A stretch of 64,000 nucleotides of DNA from Pandoraea captiosa (GCF_902459775.1 NZ_CABPSQ010000006.1:62001-126000); one strand, 5' to 3'; positions 17,495 to 27,500 are shown, counted from the stretch's first letter. Numbers and translations: made by a program. Notes: a model not told the origin generated them from the letters alone.

Positions 17495-17667
17495 TGGCGC
17501 TTGATGGCGTTTGATTGTGACTGATGGTGACTACGGCATGACCGGCGGATGGTAGGTCAGCGTCTGCGCGGGCGCGCGTTACGAACGCTCATCCGCGAGA
17601 TCAACGATCGCGGGCATATGGGGGTCGAGTGAGCGCCGCGTGCCCCTGCGCGCCGGACACGGGCGGC

Positions 17668-18594
17668 TCACAACCCGAGCATCAGATCCAGATTCTGAAC
17701 CGCCGCGCCTGATGCGCCTTTGCCGAGGTTATCGAACACGGCCGCCAGCAGGATCTGCCCGTTTTCGTCGTTCGAAAATACGTTCAGTTGCATCAGGTTC
17801 GTGCCGTTCAGCGCTTCCGGATCGAGCTGTTTGACAACGCCCGGCGCCTGCATCGGCAAAACCTTCACGAAGGTCTCGTCGGCATAGTGCGCCGAGAGGC
17901 AATCGTGCAGCGCGACGCCATCCACGCCGGGGCTCAGCAAACGGGTCTCGAGCGGAATCGTCAGCACGATGCCCTGCCGATACGCGCCGTACGACGGCAC
18001 GAACATCGGACGAAACGCCAATCCCGCATGCTTCACGATCTCCGGCGGGTGCTTGTGCGCGAGCTCCAGTCCATAGACGCGAAACTGCGAGCGATTCGTG
18101 GCCTGCGGCCCCTCGTGCGCCTCGACGCTCGCGCGCCCACCACCGGAATAGCCCGACACGGCATTCACGCTGACCGGATAGTCACGCGGAACCAGCCCGG
18201 CATCGAGCAGCGGACGCAACAGCGCGATGGCACCTGTCGGATAGCAGCCGGGGTTCGACACACGACTGGCCGCAGCCACGCGCGCCGCCTGCCCTTTCAC
18301 CATCTCGGGAAAGCCGTACACCCAGTCGGCATGCGTGCGGTGCGCCGAACTCGCGTCGATCACGCGCACACGCGGATTGACGATGGACGCTGCCGCTTCA
18401 CGCGCCGCGGCATCCGGCAGGCACAGCATGGCGATATCGCACTCGTTGATGGCCTGCGCGCGCCGCACCGGATCCTTGCGATGCGCGTCCGGGAGCGTCA
18501 GCAGCGCAATGTCGGTGCGCCCACGCAGCTTCTCGTGAATCTGCAAGCCCGTGGTGCCTTGATCGCCATCGATGAAAATCAGCGGAGAAGCCAT
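17668..18594 (-). CDS. argC: N-acetyl-gamma-glutamyl-phosphate reductase, type 2
   Basis: A 308-residue reductase of the short ArgC (type 2) family. The NADP-binding start is [12 protein letters not shown]. Catalytic Cys117 lies in SNPGCYPTG, and SGYSGGG and the C-terminal [12 protein letters not shown] are family signatures. It makes N-acetylglutamate semialdehyde in arginine synthesis. It diverges from a LysR gene across a 129-nt region with a near-perfect LysR dyad, which suggests control by that regulator. Pathway partners are absent here, so it may be a second argC copy. Confidence 0.93.
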   Translation of the reverse strand: MASPLIFIDGDQGTTGLQIHEKLRGRTDIALLTLPDAHRKDPVRRAQAINECDIAMLCLPDAAAREAAASIVNPRVRVIDASSAHRTHADWVYGFPEMVKGQAARVAAASRVSNPGCYPTGAIALLRPLLDAGLVPRDYPVSVNAVSGYSGGGRASVEAHEGPQATNRSQFRVYGLELAHKHPPEIVKHAGLAFRPMFVPSYGAYRQGIVLTIPLETRLLSPGVDGVALHDCLSAHYADETFVKVLPMQAPGVVKQLDPEALNGTNLMQLNVFSNDENGQILLAAVFDNLGKGASGAAVQNLDLMLGL

Positions 18595-18673
18595 GTCGAA
18601 TGCCTCGTGAAACGTGAATCGGTCGTGAACCGCGTGGAAGTGATATCTTCACGCCACGAGAAGAATAAAAAAA

Positions 18674-18701
18674 GTTGAATTTCATGAAGATGAAATTCAA
18701 C
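18674..18701. promoter_or_regulatory. Perfect 12-bp inverted repeat, LysR-type operator
   Basis: GTTGAATTTCAT (18674-18685) is mirrored exactly at 18690-18701 across 4 nt. It includes the T-N11-A arrangement typical of LysR sites. It lies 22 nt before the LysR start and 80 nt before argC, so one site could serve autoregulation and argC control. Confidence 0.75.
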
Positions 18702-18723
18702 CTTTCTGAACCAAGGACATTCC

Positions 18724-19608
18724 ATGAGAGAGATCAGTCTCGACCGATTGAAGACCCTTGTCGCCGTGGCCGACAGCGGCTCATTTGCCGACGCGGCGCA
18801 GAGTCTGCATCTCTCGCCGCCCACCGTCAGCCTTCACATCTCGGATCTGGAAGCGCGCGTGGGCGCCCAGTTGCTCACGCGCAAGCGCGGGCATGTGCGG
18901 CCGACCTCGGTTGGCGAGGCGCTCGTCGAGCGCGCACGGCATCTGCTTGCCGACGCACAGCGCACGCTGGAGGACATCGAACGCCACGCCAAGGGGCTGG
19001 CGGGCCGGGTACGAATCGGGGCGTCGACGGGTGCGATCGCGCACATCCTGCCCCAAGCGCTGGAAACCCTGCGTCTGGATCATCCGGATATCGACGTGCA
19101 GGTCGCGATCCTCACATCGCAGGAGACGTTGAGTCGCCTGCATCGGGGCGCATTGGACCTTGGCCTGGTCGCGCTGCCGCAGCCGCAGGTCAAGGGATTG
19201 ACGATCAAACAATGGCGTCGCGATCCGGTGATGGCGTTCCTGCCGGCGCACTGGGCAACGCCAAAAAGCGTGACGCCCGACTGGCTGGCATCGCAACCGC
19301 TCATTCTGAACGACAGTACGACACGACTGTCGCGGCAGACCGCCGAATGGTTCGCGGCGGCCGGCCATCATCCCACCCCTCGCATCGAATTGAACTACAA
19401 CGACGCGATCAAGAGTCTCGTCGCGGCGGGCTACGGCGCCGCCCTGCTGCCTCACGAGGCGACGACACCGCACAACGACGAGCGCATTGCCATGCGCGCC
19501 CTGCGCCCGGCGTTATGGCGTGAACTCGGGATCGCCCATGCAGCCGGGCCGATCGAGCGCTCGACCCGGCACGTGCTCGACGCGCTATGGGGACTGCGCG
19601 TGCGGTAA
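18724..19608 (+). CDS. LysR-family transcriptional regulator
   Basis: A 294-residue LysR protein. The winged HTH spans residues 1-60 (LDRLKTLVAVADSGSFADAA, SPPTVSLHISDLEARVGAQLL). The effector domain follows, starting near GRVRIGASTGAI. It faces argC, and the 12-bp dyad at 18674-18701 is the probable binding site. Effector unknown; an arginine-pathway metabolite is a guess from context. Confidence 0.92.
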   Translation: MREISLDRLKTLVAVADSGSFADAAQSLHLSPPTVSLHISDLEARVGAQLLTRKRGHVRPTSVGEALVERARHLLADAQRTLEDIERHAKGLAGRVRIGASTGAIAHILPQALETLRLDHPDIDVQVAILTSQETLSRLHRGALDLGLVALPQPQVKGLTIKQWRRDPVMAFLPAHWATPKSVTPDWLASQPLILNDSTTRLSRQTAEWFAAAGHHPTPRIELNYNDAIKSLVAAGYGAALLPHEATTPHNDERIAMRALRPALWRELGIAHAAGPIERSTRHVLDALWGLRVR

Positions 19609-19640
19609 CGAAGCCGGGCCGTCCTCGCGCCGCCTCGACC

Positions 19641-20372
19641 TCAATTGACGGTGGTGGCCGGATTACCGCCGAGGTAGGCGTCCTGCACCCGCGGATCGTC
19701 GAGCAACGTCCGGGCGTCGCCATGCAGAACGATGCGCCCGGTCTGGAGAACATAGGCGTCGTGCGCAATCGCCAGCGCCAGATTGGCGTTCTGCTCGACC
19801 ATGAACACCGTCACGCCGCTTTCGTTGACGGTCTGAATCAACGCCAGCACGTGATCGACATAGCGGGGCGAGAGGCCCATCGTCGGCTCGTCCATGCATA
19901 GCAGTCGGGGGCGTCCCATCAGCGCGCGCGCCATGGCGACCATCTGTTGCTCACCGCCCGAGAGCGAACCGGCGGCAAACGTCAGACGCTCCTTCAGACG
20001 CGGGAACAACGACAGCATGCGTTCGTAGTCTTCCTGAATCGCCGCTTTGTCCCGCCGCGAATACGCGCCCATCAGCAGGTTTTCGCGTACGGTCATCGCA
20101 CCGAAGAGCCGCCGGGCTTCCGGTACGGACCCGATCCCGCGACGCACGATCGCGGGCGTCTTCCATCCCGTAATGTCCTCGCCGGCAAACCGCACGGTGC
20201 CGCGACGCGGCGTATGCAGCCCCAGAACGATTTTCATCGTCGTCGATTTGCCGCTCGCGTTCCCGCCAAGCAGGCAAACGATCTTGCCTTCGTCAATCGA
20301 GAAGCCGAGATCGAAATGCACCTGCGACGGCCCGTAGTAAGTGTCGATCCCCGACAGTTCCAGCAGACTCAT
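19641..20372 (-). CDS. livF: Branched-chain amino-acid type ABC transporter ATPase LivF
   Basis: A 243-residue ATPase with Walker A GGNASGKST, signature LSGGEQQM and Walker B LLCMDEPTMGL. LivF-type features include YYGPSQVHFDL near the start. It overlaps livG by 4 nt (ATGA) and is the last gene of the operon. Confidence 0.92.
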   Translation of the reverse strand: MSLLELSGIDTYYGPSQVHFDLGFSIDEGKIVCLLGGNASGKSTTMKIVLGLHTPRRGTVRFAGEDITGWKTPAIVRRGIGSVPEARRLFGAMTVRENLLMGAYSRRDKAAIQEDYERMLSLFPRLKERLTFAAGSLSGGEQQMVAMARALMGRPRLLCMDEPTMGLSPRYVDHVLALIQTVNESGVTVFMVEQNANLALAIAHDAYVLQTGRIVLHGDARTLLDDPRVQDAYLGGNPATTVN

Positions 20373-21256
20373 GCAGCCTCCCTCGCCACGTCGCTCCCCG
20401 CCTCTGCACGCGCAGTCCGGGCTGCACGGGCTGCCCCTTGCGCATAACGCGTGCCCAGATACGCCTCGATGACGCGCGGATCCTGCCGCACCTGTTCAGG
20501 CAGCCCTTCGGCGATCTTGTGACCGTCGTCCATGACGATCACCCGGTCGGACAAGGCCATGACCATCTCCAGCTTGTGCTCGATCAACAGGATCGTATGC
20601 CCCTCCGACTTCAGTTGCGCGATGAGCGCCTGCATTTGCGCTGTCTCGCTCGGGTTCATCCCTGCGGTGGGCTCGTCGAGCAGCAGAATGCGCGGCTGCG
20701 ACGCGAGCGCGCGGGCGATCTCGACACGTCGTCGGTTGGCGTACGACAGACTGTGCGTCGGATGATCCACACGAGGTGTCAGACGCTCGCCGAAGCGCGC
20801 GATCAGCGCCAACGCCTGCTCACGCATTTGCGCGGCTTCCACGCGAACCGCGCGCGGACGCACGAGCGCCAGCACCAGTTCCGCGACTGGTCCTAGCCAG
20901 CGCGCGAACCCCTGCCGTGGAATCACCGCCCGGAGTTTCGTGTGCGCGCCGACAAGCACGTTATCGAGCACCGACAGGTTGGCGAAGACACGCCCATGCT
21001 GAAACGTGCGCGCGAGACCTGCACGCGCCACCGCTTCGGGCGCCCAGCCCGTGATGTCCTGTCCGGCAAGCGTCACACGCCCGCCATCCGGGCGATCGGC
21101 ACCGCTGATTACGTTGAACAAGGTCGTCTTGCCCGCCCCGTTGGGGCCGATCACGCTGACGATTTCGCCCTCGTTCACCTGAAGCGTGAGCGGTGCGAGC
21201 GCCGTCAGCCCGCCGAAACGGCGGGTCAGGCCGTCAATCTGTAGTAGTGAAGCCAT
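20369..21256 (-). CDS. livG: Branched-chain amino-acid type ABC transporter ATPase LivG
   Basis: A 295-residue ATPase with Walker A GPNGAGKTT, the LivG hallmark ARTFQHGRVFANLSVLDNV, a somewhat degenerate signature (LSYANRRRVEIARAL) and Walker B ILLLDEPTAGM. The start ATG 21256 shares its A with the livHM stop (TGATG), indicating translational coupling. The Ala/Arg-rich C-terminal tail is probably disordered. Confidence 0.92.
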   Translation of the reverse strand: MASLLQIDGLTRRFGGLTALAPLTLQVNEGEIVSVIGPNGAGKTTLFNVISGADRPDGGRVTLAGQDITGWAPEAVARAGLARTFQHGRVFANLSVLDNVLVGAHTKLRAVIPRQGFARWLGPVAELVLALVRPRAVRVEAAQMREQALALIARFGERLTPRVDHPTHSLSYANRRRVEIARALASQPRILLLDEPTAGMNPSETAQMQALIAQLKSEGHTILLIEHKLEMVMALSDRVIVMDDGHKIAEGLPEQVRQDPRVIEAYLGTRYAQGAARAARTARAEAGSDVAREAA

Positions 21257-23088
21257 CAGCGGGTTCCCAGCAGACCTTGAGGACGGAAACGGATCAGCAG
21301 CAATAGCGCCAGCCCGTAAATCAGCATGCGGTAGTCCGCCAGCGCGCGGAACCACTCCGGCAGACCGATGAGCACGAGGGCGCCGAGTACGGCGCCGGCG
21401 AGATTGCCCAGTCCGCCGAGAATCACCATCGTGATGGCCAGCACGGACACCTGCGACGTGAACGTCTCGTGATTGATGTAGGAAAATACGTGCGCCATGA
21501 TCGCGCCGCCCATGCCGGCGACCGCCCCGGCAACGCCGAACGCGAGCCCCTTGTAGCGATCGAGCGCGATGCCCTGCGCGCGGGCGGCCACGTCGTCGTC
21601 GCGCATGGCACGCCAGGTACGTCCCAGGTGCGAGCCGAGCAGCCGCCAGAGCGCGAGCGACAACACGCCCAGGACCGTGAGCGAGATCCAGTATTGGCCG
21701 CGAACGTCGAGCACCTCATAGCCGCCAAACGACAGCGGCGGAATGCCCGCCACCCCGATGGGACCGCGTGTGAAACTGCCGCCGTTGAGCACAACCAGCG
21801 CCACGATTTCGCCGATCCCGAGCGTGGCAATCGAGACGTAATGGCCTCGCAACCGGAAGGCTGGCCAGACAAGTAACGCGCCGATCACGCCGGTCACGAC
21901 GCTTGCCACGAGAATGGCCGCGATGACAGGCCACCCGGCGTCGAGCGCCAATAGCGACGAGGCGTAAGCGCCGATGGTGAGCAACGCCGCCTGCCCGAGC
22001 GATACCTGTCCTGCGGTACCGGCGACGACCGTGAGCGACAGCGCCAGCAAGCCGTACAGCCAGGCGTTCGTGAGCGTGCGCAGCAGATAGTCGCCGACGA
22101 TCGCCCCCGGCGCCAACGGCAGAAGCGCCGCCACGATGAACGCGGCCCCCCACCAGCGCGCACGAATGACGACCGGTCGGCTCGGTGCGATGAAGGTGCC
22201 CGTGAGCGGTTCGGGGGCACGCGACGCCGCGTGCGAGAACAATCCATTGGGACGCCACACGAGTACCACGATCAGCAACACGTAAGCGAACAGATTGCGG
22301 TAACTCGACCCGAGCAAGCCCACGCCCCAGCTTTCGATGACACCGAGCAGCAGGCTGCCGGCAATCGCCCCCGGCACGTTGCCGACACCCCCGATGACCT
22401 GGGCGACCACGCCCTTGAGCGTTGCCTGATAGCTCATCGACGGATCGATGCTGTTGTAGTACATGCCGACAAGCACACCGGCCACGCCGCCGAGCGCGCC
22501 CGCGATCGCGAACACGGTGCTGTTGACGACGTCGACATCGACGCCCATCTGACGCGCCGCGTCACGATCCTGCGCCGTGGCGCGCACCGCCCAGCCCAAT
22601 CGCGTGAAGCGCAGAAAACCGAAGAGCACGGCGGCCGTTCCGATGCCGACACCGGCGATCAGCAGATCGAGCGCGCCGATACTGCCGCCGCCGATGGACA
22701 GCCGCCAGTCCGGCAACGGATTCGGCAACGCACGCGGGTCGGCGCCGAAGCCGAGCTGCACGCACTGATCGATCACGATGGATACGCCGATGGTGGCGAG
22801 CAACGGTGCGATGCGCGGCGCGTTCTGAAGCGGGCGCAACGCGAGTCGCTCGATGGCCGCGCCCAGCAAGGCGCAGCCGACGGCGACGATGGCGAGTGTT
22901 GCCGCGAGCGGCGTGTGCGCGTACGTGACCGCGACCCATCCGAGAAACGCGCCGACCGAATAGACCGAGCCATGCGCGAAGTTGATCAGATGCGAAACGC
23001 CGAAAATCAATGCCAGCCCGACGGCGAGCAGGGCATAGATATTGCCGACGATCAGTCCGTTGATCGTGTAGTCGAACCAGGAACCCAT
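21256..23088 (-). CDS. Fused LivH-LivM permease
   Basis: A 610-residue protein holding both permease subunits in one chain. Residues 1-290 are LivH-like ([31 protein letters not shown]). After a short linker containing [14 protein letters not shown], residues about 310-610 are LivM-like ([48 protein letters not shown]). Each half carries its own coupling loop. The two are normally separate genes of about 300 residues. The start at 23088 begins exactly at the LivH domain. The operon order is livK, livHM, livG, livF. Confidence 0.9.
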   Translation of the reverse strand: MGSWFDYTINGLIVGNIYALLAVGLALIFGVSHLINFAHGSVYSVGAFLGWVAVTYAHTPLAATLAIVAVGCALLGAAIERLALRPLQNAPRIAPLLATIGVSIVIDQCVQLGFGADPRALPNPLPDWRLSIGGGSIGALDLLIAGVGIGTAAVLFGFLRFTRLGWAVRATAQDRDAARQMGVDVDVVNSTVFAIAGALGGVAGVLVGMYYNSIDPSMSYQATLKGVVAQVIGGVGNVPGAIAGSLLLGVIESWGVGLLGSSYRNLFAYVLLIVVLVWRPNGLFSHAASRAPEPLTGTFIAPSRPVVIRARWWGAAFIVAALLPLAPGAIVGDYLLRTLTNAWLYGLLALSLTVVAGTAGQVSLGQAALLTIGAYASSLLALDAGWPVIAAILVASVVTGVIGALLVWPAFRLRGHYVSIATLGIGEIVALVVLNGGSFTRGPIGVAGIPPLSFGGYEVLDVRGQYWISLTVLGVLSLALWRLLGSHLGRTWRAMRDDDVAARAQGIALDRYKGLAFGVAGAVAGMGGAIMAHVFSYINHETFTSQVSVLAITMVILGGLGNLAGAVLGALVLIGLPEWFRALADYRMLIYGLALLLLIRFRPQGLLGTR

Positions 23089-23119
23089 GACGTCATCCCG
23101 AACGTTGTCACGCGACGGC

Positions 23120-24424
23120 TTACTTCGCTGCGGCCACCTTGGCCGCAACGCCCTGCCACACGACAAACTGGCCCTGTTTGACGATCAGATGAACGTTCTT
23201 CGCCTGGGCGACCCGGCGCGTTTGCGGATCGAAGGCGACTTTGCCAAAGACCACGCTCGGTGCGTCCTTGATCTGCGCAAAGCCCTTGCGGGCGGCCTCG
23301 CGTGAGGCGCCGAACTCACGCAGGACGGTCGCAGTCACGAGCAGGGCATCGTAGGCGCGGGCGGCGAAGGCGTCCGGTTCCTGCTGGTACTTGGCGCGAT
23401 AGCGCGTCACGAAGCGTTGCACTTCCGGGCGCGGATCGTTGGGAAAGAAGTTCGAATCGAGGTGAACGCCTTCTGCGGCGGCACCGCCGAGTTCGAGGAA
23501 CTTGGGCGAGTACAGGGAACTGGCGCCGACGGTCGGCAGCGTCACGCCTGCCTGCCGGGCCTGACGCACGATTTGCGCACCGTCCGGCGCATAGGAAATC
23601 AGCACCAGGCTGTCCGGTTTGGCGTCGCGAACGCGAACGAGCGTCGAGCGGTAGTCCTTTTCGTCGGGCTGATAGCCTTCGGCCGCCACGACTGTCGCGC
23701 CGTACTGCTCGGCGGCCTTCACGAACAGGTCCTTGCTCGTGCGGCCCCAGTCGGTATTCAGGTAGAGCACGGCCACACGCTTGAGGCCGAGCTGGCGAAC
23801 GACGAAATCGGCCAGCAGCGGTTGCTCTTCGGCCTGACTGATCGACGTACTCCACATGTAATCGCCGCCCTTCGTGAAGTCCGGATGCGAGTTCGTGAAA
23901 CCGAACTGAATCAGTTTGCCGCGCTGATAGATCGGCGAGGCCGCCATCGATGCCGGGCTGGAGAAGTCACCCAGTTCCACGAGAATGCGCGGGTCGCCCA
24001 CGAACTTCTGCGCGATGGCGACGGCCTGGCGAGGATCGCTCTGGCTGTCCTGAAAATCCAGACTCAACGGACGTCCCTTGATGCCGCCGTCACCGTTGAT
24101 GTCGTCGAGCGCGAGGTCGAAACCGCGTTTCCATTGCAGGCCGTACTGGGCGTTCTGCCCGGTGACAGGCCCGGACACGCCGACCCATACCGGCTCGCCG
24201 GACGCCGCCGCCGCCTGCGCCGGACGCAGATGCAGCGCCGCGACCGCCACGGCAAGCGCGGCGCTCAGCGTCAGCAGCTTGCGCGGCAGCCGGTGGGGCA
24301 GACGGTGCAAGGCGGACGGTGAAGCAGACGTTGAAGCCGATTGCGGGGAAACCTGGGAGGAAACCTGAGAGGCGGCTTGCGATGCAGAGGCGAACCACTG
24401 CGAGAGTCGGAACGGATTTGCCAT
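23120..24424 (-). CDS. ABC transporter substrate-binding protein (LivK/J-like)
   Basis: A 434-residue type I periplasmic binding protein ([35 protein letters not shown]). The signal peptide ([16 protein letters not shown], ending AQA) starts only near residue 45. It is preceded by a low-complexity Ser/Gln/Ala stretch, which is unusual and may mean the true start is internal. No Met lies in that stretch, however, and GAAGG precedes ATG 24424. The ligand may be a branched-chain amino acid, an amide or an aromatic acid. It is first in the liv operon. Confidence 0.88.
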   Translation of the reverse strand: MANPFRLSQWFASASQAASQVSSQVSPQSASTSASPSALHRLPHRLPRKLLTLSAALAVAVAALHLRPAQAAAASGEPVWVGVSGPVTGQNAQYGLQWKRGFDLALDDINGDGGIKGRPLSLDFQDSQSDPRQAVAIAQKFVGDPRILVELGDFSSPASMAASPIYQRGKLIQFGFTNSHPDFTKGGDYMWSTSISQAEEQPLLADFVVRQLGLKRVAVLYLNTDWGRTSKDLFVKAAEQYGATVVAAEGYQPDEKDYRSTLVRVRDAKPDSLVLISYAPDGAQIVRQARQAGVTLPTVGASSLYSPKFLELGGAAAEGVHLDSNFFPNDPRPEVQRFVTRYRAKYQQEPDAFAARAYDALLVTATVLREFGASREAARKGFAQIKDAPSVVFGKVAFDPQTRRVAQAKNVHLIVKQGQFVVWQGVAAKVAAAK

Positions 24425-24526
24425 GGTGACGGCCTTCACACGCGTGAGAACGTTAGGAACTGAGGGAAAGTTCAGATCCTACGACCGTGGATTGCGTCAC
24501 CTAAGCAATTGTTTTCGCAAAGCATA

Positions 24527-24567
24527 TTCGCGCGAAGCGGGATTGCAATTCGCGCGGTCCGCGCGAA
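24527..24567. promoter_or_regulatory. Pair of TTCGCGCG palindromes upstream of the liv operon
   Basis: TTCGCGCGAA at 24527-24536 is a perfect 10-bp palindrome. TTCGCGCGG and CCGCGCGAA at 24549-24567 form a second one with a 1-nt centre. Their shared half-site and location about 100-140 nt before livK suggest a two-site operator. Confidence 0.5.
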
Positions 24568-24660
24568 GGGGCGGGACCGTGCTGTCTGCGCTATGCGCGC
24601 TACTCCCCTTCATTCGGTCCCCGGTGACCCGGCCACCCCGACATCTCGACATCGGAGGCG

Positions 24661-24689
24661 CGACACCGCGCGAGCGTCACGCGGTGTCG
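24661..24689. terminator. 10-bp stem-loop downstream of mctP
   Basis: CGACACCGCG (24661-24670) pairs perfectly with 24680-24689 across a 9-nt loop. It lies 71 nt past the mctP stop. Without a T-run it may be a rho-dependent pause or mRNA-stabilising hairpin rather than an intrinsic terminator. Confidence 0.45.
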
Positions 24690-24729
24690 CAGCAACGACC
24701 TTCAATGCGGCAGCACGATGGCCGCGACT

Positions 24730-24755
24730 CCCGAGTCCCGAGTCCCGAGTCCCGG
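24730..24755. repeat. 7-bp tandem repeat (CCCGAGT), three copies plus a partial
   Basis: CCCGAGT occurs three times in perfect tandem at 24730-24750 followed by CCCGG. It lies just past the mctP stop codon. Confidence 0.8.
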
Positions 24756-24759
24756 CTCG

Positions 24760-26253
24760 CTATGCGCTGCGCAGCGCCGGGCGCGCGCCCTTGCCGAGCA
24801 CGACGTTGGCAATCACCGCAGCGACGATGTTGACCGCCAGCGCAATCAGGCCGGTATACATCGAGTATTTATCGCCGCCCAGCACGAACGTGTGCACGGG
24901 CTTGATGCCGTCGGCGAACGCCAGCCAGCTGCCGCAAACGATACCGAACGCCCAGCCCGTGAGCAGCGCGCGAGCGCCGAACCAGCCCACGAACAGACCG
25001 AACACCAGCGCCGGAAAGGTTTGCAGAATCCAGACACCGCCCAGCAATTGCAGATCGAGGGCGAACTGCGTCGGCAGGAAAAGAATGAACACCAGCGCGC
25101 CGAGCTTCACTACCAGCGACACCACCTTGGCGACCTTCGCTTCCCCTTCGTTCGAAATCCCCGGATTGACGTACGGCTTCCAGAAGTTGCGCGTGAACAG
25201 ATTCGACGCGCCGATGGACATCACGGCGGCCGGCACCAGCGCCCCAATGGCGATGGCGGCGAACGCGAAGCCCGCGAACCAGCTGGGGAACAGGCCATTG
25301 AACAGTGCGGGCACGACGTCGTTGTTGGTCTGGACTTTCACGCCGGCGGCGTAAGCCATGAAGCCGAGCAACGCGATCAAGCCGAGCAGCACCGTATAGG
25401 CCGGCAGGAATACGGCGTTCTTGCGGATCGTATTGGCGTCGCGAGCGGCGAAGATGCCGGTAAGCGTGTGCGGATACATGAACGCCGCCATGGCCGAACC
25501 GAGCGCCAGCGTGGCGAATGGCAGGTACTGCGCCGGTCCCAGCGTCAGCCCCGTGGCGCCACCTTTTTTCGCGAAGACATCGCGCGCCGTGTCGAACACG
25601 GCGCCGTAGCCGCCCAGCTTGGCGGGCACCACGACGACCGCCACCAGCACCACGATATAGATCATCAGGTCCTTGACGAACGCGATGAGCGCCGGCGCGC
25701 GCAGGCCTGCCGAGTACGTGTACAGCGCCAGAATGACGAAGGCGGCGAGCAGCGGCAATTCCCCCGTCAGCCCGAGCGCCTTGATCACGACTTCCATCCC
25801 GATCAGTTGCAAGGCGATATACGGCATCGTGGCCACCACGCCGGTGATCGCAATCGCGAATTCCAGCGGACGCGACTGATACCGACCGTAGACGACGTCG
25901 GCGGCCGTGACGTGGCCGGCCTTGTGCGCGGCGTGCCACAGCTTCGGCATGATGAGGAAGACGATCGGGTAGACGAGAATCGTGTACGGCAGTGCAAAGA
26001 AGCCGTATGCGCCAACGGCATACACGAGCGCGGGCACGGCAATCACGGTGTAAGCGGTATAGAAATCGCCACCGACGAGGAACCACGTGATCCAGGCGCC
26101 GAAGTTGCGCCCGCCCAGTCCCCACTCGTCCAGATGCGCGCCTTTATGCGAAGGTCCCGACATCCAGCGCGATGCCCAGAAACCCATCACGGTCACCAGG
26201 ACAAAGAAAAACACGAAGACCGCCAACGCGGTCCAGTTGATCCCGGCGCCCAT
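24760..26253 (-). CDS. mctP: Sodium:solute symporter, MctP-like monocarboxylate permease
   Basis: A 497-residue SSS-family carrier with about 13 TM helices. The N-terminal part has WASRWMSGPSHKGAHLDEWGLGGRNFG and FLVGGDFYTAYT; the sodium-site region (SAGLRAPALIAFVKDLMIYI) follows. MctP of rhizobia carries lactate, pyruvate and alanine. Its ATG directly abuts the stop of the DUF3311 gene, a pairing typical of this group, so the two are translationally coupled. Confidence 0.88.
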   Translation of the reverse strand: MGAGINWTALAVFVFFFVLVTVMGFWASRWMSGPSHKGAHLDEWGLGGRNFGAWITWFLVGGDFYTAYTVIAVPALVYAVGAYGFFALPYTILVYPIVFLIMPKLWHAAHKAGHVTAADVVYGRYQSRPLEFAIAITGVVATMPYIALQLIGMEVVIKALGLTGELPLLAAFVILALYTYSAGLRAPALIAFVKDLMIYIVVLVAVVVVPAKLGGYGAVFDTARDVFAKKGGATGLTLGPAQYLPFATLALGSAMAAFMYPHTLTGIFAARDANTIRKNAVFLPAYTVLLGLIALLGFMAYAAGVKVQTNNDVVPALFNGLFPSWFAGFAFAAIAIGALVPAAVMSIGASNLFTRNFWKPYVNPGISNEGEAKVAKVVSLVVKLGALVFILFLPTQFALDLQLLGGVWILQTFPALVFGLFVGWFGARALLTGWAFGIVCGSWLAFADGIKPVHTFVLGGDKYSMYTGLIALAVNIVAAVIANVVLGKGARPALRSA

Positions 26254-26433
26254 TTACTCGTCCCCTTTCTTCAAACCATCGCGAAACACGATCCAGATCA
26301 GCAGCGAGGTCAACGGTACCCACGCGAACTGGTACCAATAAAAGAAAGGAAAGCCCCAGAGTGAAGGCAATTCTCGATTGTAGAACGGCACCCACAACAA
26401 GCCGATGAACGGCAGCAATAGTAATAACCGCAT
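26254..26433 (-). CDS. DUF3311 small membrane protein
   Basis: A 59-residue protein with two TM helices (RLLLLLPFIGLLWVPFYN and FYWYQFAWVPLTSLLIWIVF). AGGAG precedes ATG 26433. The stop TAA is immediately followed by the mctP ATG. DUF3311 proteins are routinely encoded just before SSS symporters and probably act as an accessory subunit. Confidence 0.88.
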   Translation of the reverse strand: MRLLLLLPFIGLLWVPFYNRELPSLWGFPFFYWYQFAWVPLTSLLIWIVFRDGLKKGDE

Positions 26434-26902
26434 TTCAATAGATCTCCTCTTGTTATTCATCCGGCGAAAGCGCATGGCAATCACACGTGAATACACTCTA
26501 GCCGAACGATGGAGGATTTGCCGGGGTGCCCGGAAAGCCCGCGAAATCAAGGATCGATGGGGTTTAAGGGGATGTTGCGCTTGCCAAAACGCAAGGCCGA
26601 ATTCAATTCGCTTTATTCCGGTTTTAATTGGCGAAATCAACGAAATTTATTTTTACGTTGCATAGACTTACGCCGCTATGGCGCTTCAATTGAACCGCAC
26701 ATTCCGGGCGTCAAGGCATTTTCATCGTTTATTAAATCGAATGGCGTCGTTGAAAGAATGACATCGAAATAGCCAAAGCAATTTGGGCGTCGGACTTTTT
26801 GCGGTTTGCCCGGACTCTGCTTTACGCCACGCGGCCCGGACACGTCGGGACCGCGCACGGCAGCAACGCGGGCGGGTGCGCGGCTCAGGACATCTGCGCC
26901 AA
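26434..26902. other. Gene-free, relatively AT-rich region
   Basis: These 469 bases show no supported gene. Short open frames exist on both strands but lack ribosome sites and have atypical composition. The stretch 26590-26770 is clearly more AT-rich than its neighbours. It contains the promoter of the DUF3311-mctP unit and the 3' flank of the gene at 26903. Confidence 0.5.
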
Positions 26903-27397
26903 TCAGGCGCGGCTACGCTGCGTACGACGCCACACGAATTGAGCAATGGCCCCGATCACGAAAATGCCCAGCCACGCCGCGAGCGCCCCCCGGACAAGCG
27001 GCGATTGCGGGCCACTGGCCAGTGGATGACTCGTGGGCAGTCGCGTGAGCGTCTCGTTGATGCCGGGCACCATGAGCAGGAAGAAGCTGAAGGCGAACGC
27101 CAGCTGCGACAGATAGGGGCGCGCGCGTCCGAGCCACGTCAGGCCCGGAATCACGAGACCGCCCAAGGTCGCAAGCAACGCGAGAATGCCGAGGGCATGG
27201 CCGACGTTGAAACCACCGGTACTCGACAAGCCGAACGACGTCAGCACCGAGATCAGCATCCCGAACAGATACACGCGGCCGGCAGGTGTGCTGCGCTCGA
27301 TGTTTCGATAGCGAACGAAGCTGTACAACCCGGCAGCAAACGTCACGAGACTGACGACGGTGTGACCCGCGCCCAACGTTGAAATGGGATGAGGCAT
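26903..27397 (-). CDS. Four-TM membrane protein of unknown function
   Basis: A 164-residue hydrophobic protein with about four or five TM helices, preceded by GGAG at a good distance. Helices include TVVSLVTFAAGLYSFV, VYLFGMLISVLTSF and AALAAWLGIFVIGAIAQFVW; the last is followed by a basic tail. I do not recognise the family with certainty. A perfect 18-bp palindrome lies 86 nt before its start, and a similar site precedes the adjacent TetR gene. It is therefore probably the repressor's main target, perhaps a solvent or drug response protein. Confidence 0.75.
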   Translation of the reverse strand: MPHPISTLGAGHTVVSLVTFAAGLYSFVRYRNIERSTPAGRVYLFGMLISVLTSFGLSSTGGFNVGHALGILALLATLGGLVIPGLTWLGRARPYLSQLAFAFSFFLLMVPGINETLTRLPTSHPLASGPQSPLVRGALAAWLGIFVIGAIAQFVWRRTQRSRA

Positions 27398-27482
27398 GGC
27401 AAAGGACTCCCTATGAAGTGGTTGCCCCGTCTCACCATGGCGCTGGCGCATCGCGAGACAGATAGGTGTGGATTCCGAAAAA

Positions 27483-27500
27483 CAACCAACTAGTTGGTTG
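27483..27500. promoter_or_regulatory. Perfect 18-bp palindrome, TetR operator 1
   Basis: CAACCAACTAGTTGGTTG reads the same on both strands. It lies upstream of the membrane-protein gene (start 27397) and downstream of the tetR stop. Confidence 0.75.

Larger units (their letters stand above)
24425..24759. other. Intergenic region with liv promoter, palindromes and tandem repeat
   Basis: No gene is supported. The 335 bases hold two related palindromic elements (24527-24567), a 10-bp stem-loop (24661-24689) and a 7-bp repeat array (24730-24755), described separately. The right-hand part must contain the liv operon promoter or operator region, and the left part the 3' end of the mctP transcript. 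Confidence 0.5.

Noticed and set aside
24718-26364. 548-codon plus-strand frame opposite mctP
   Set aside because: Composition is extreme (Arg, Gln, His) and the minus strand encodes a well-formed sodium symporter plus DUF3311.
26405-26772. Short plus-strand frames in the AT-rich gap
   Set aside because: No ribosome site, no motif and overlapping alternatives in two frames; not supported as genes.
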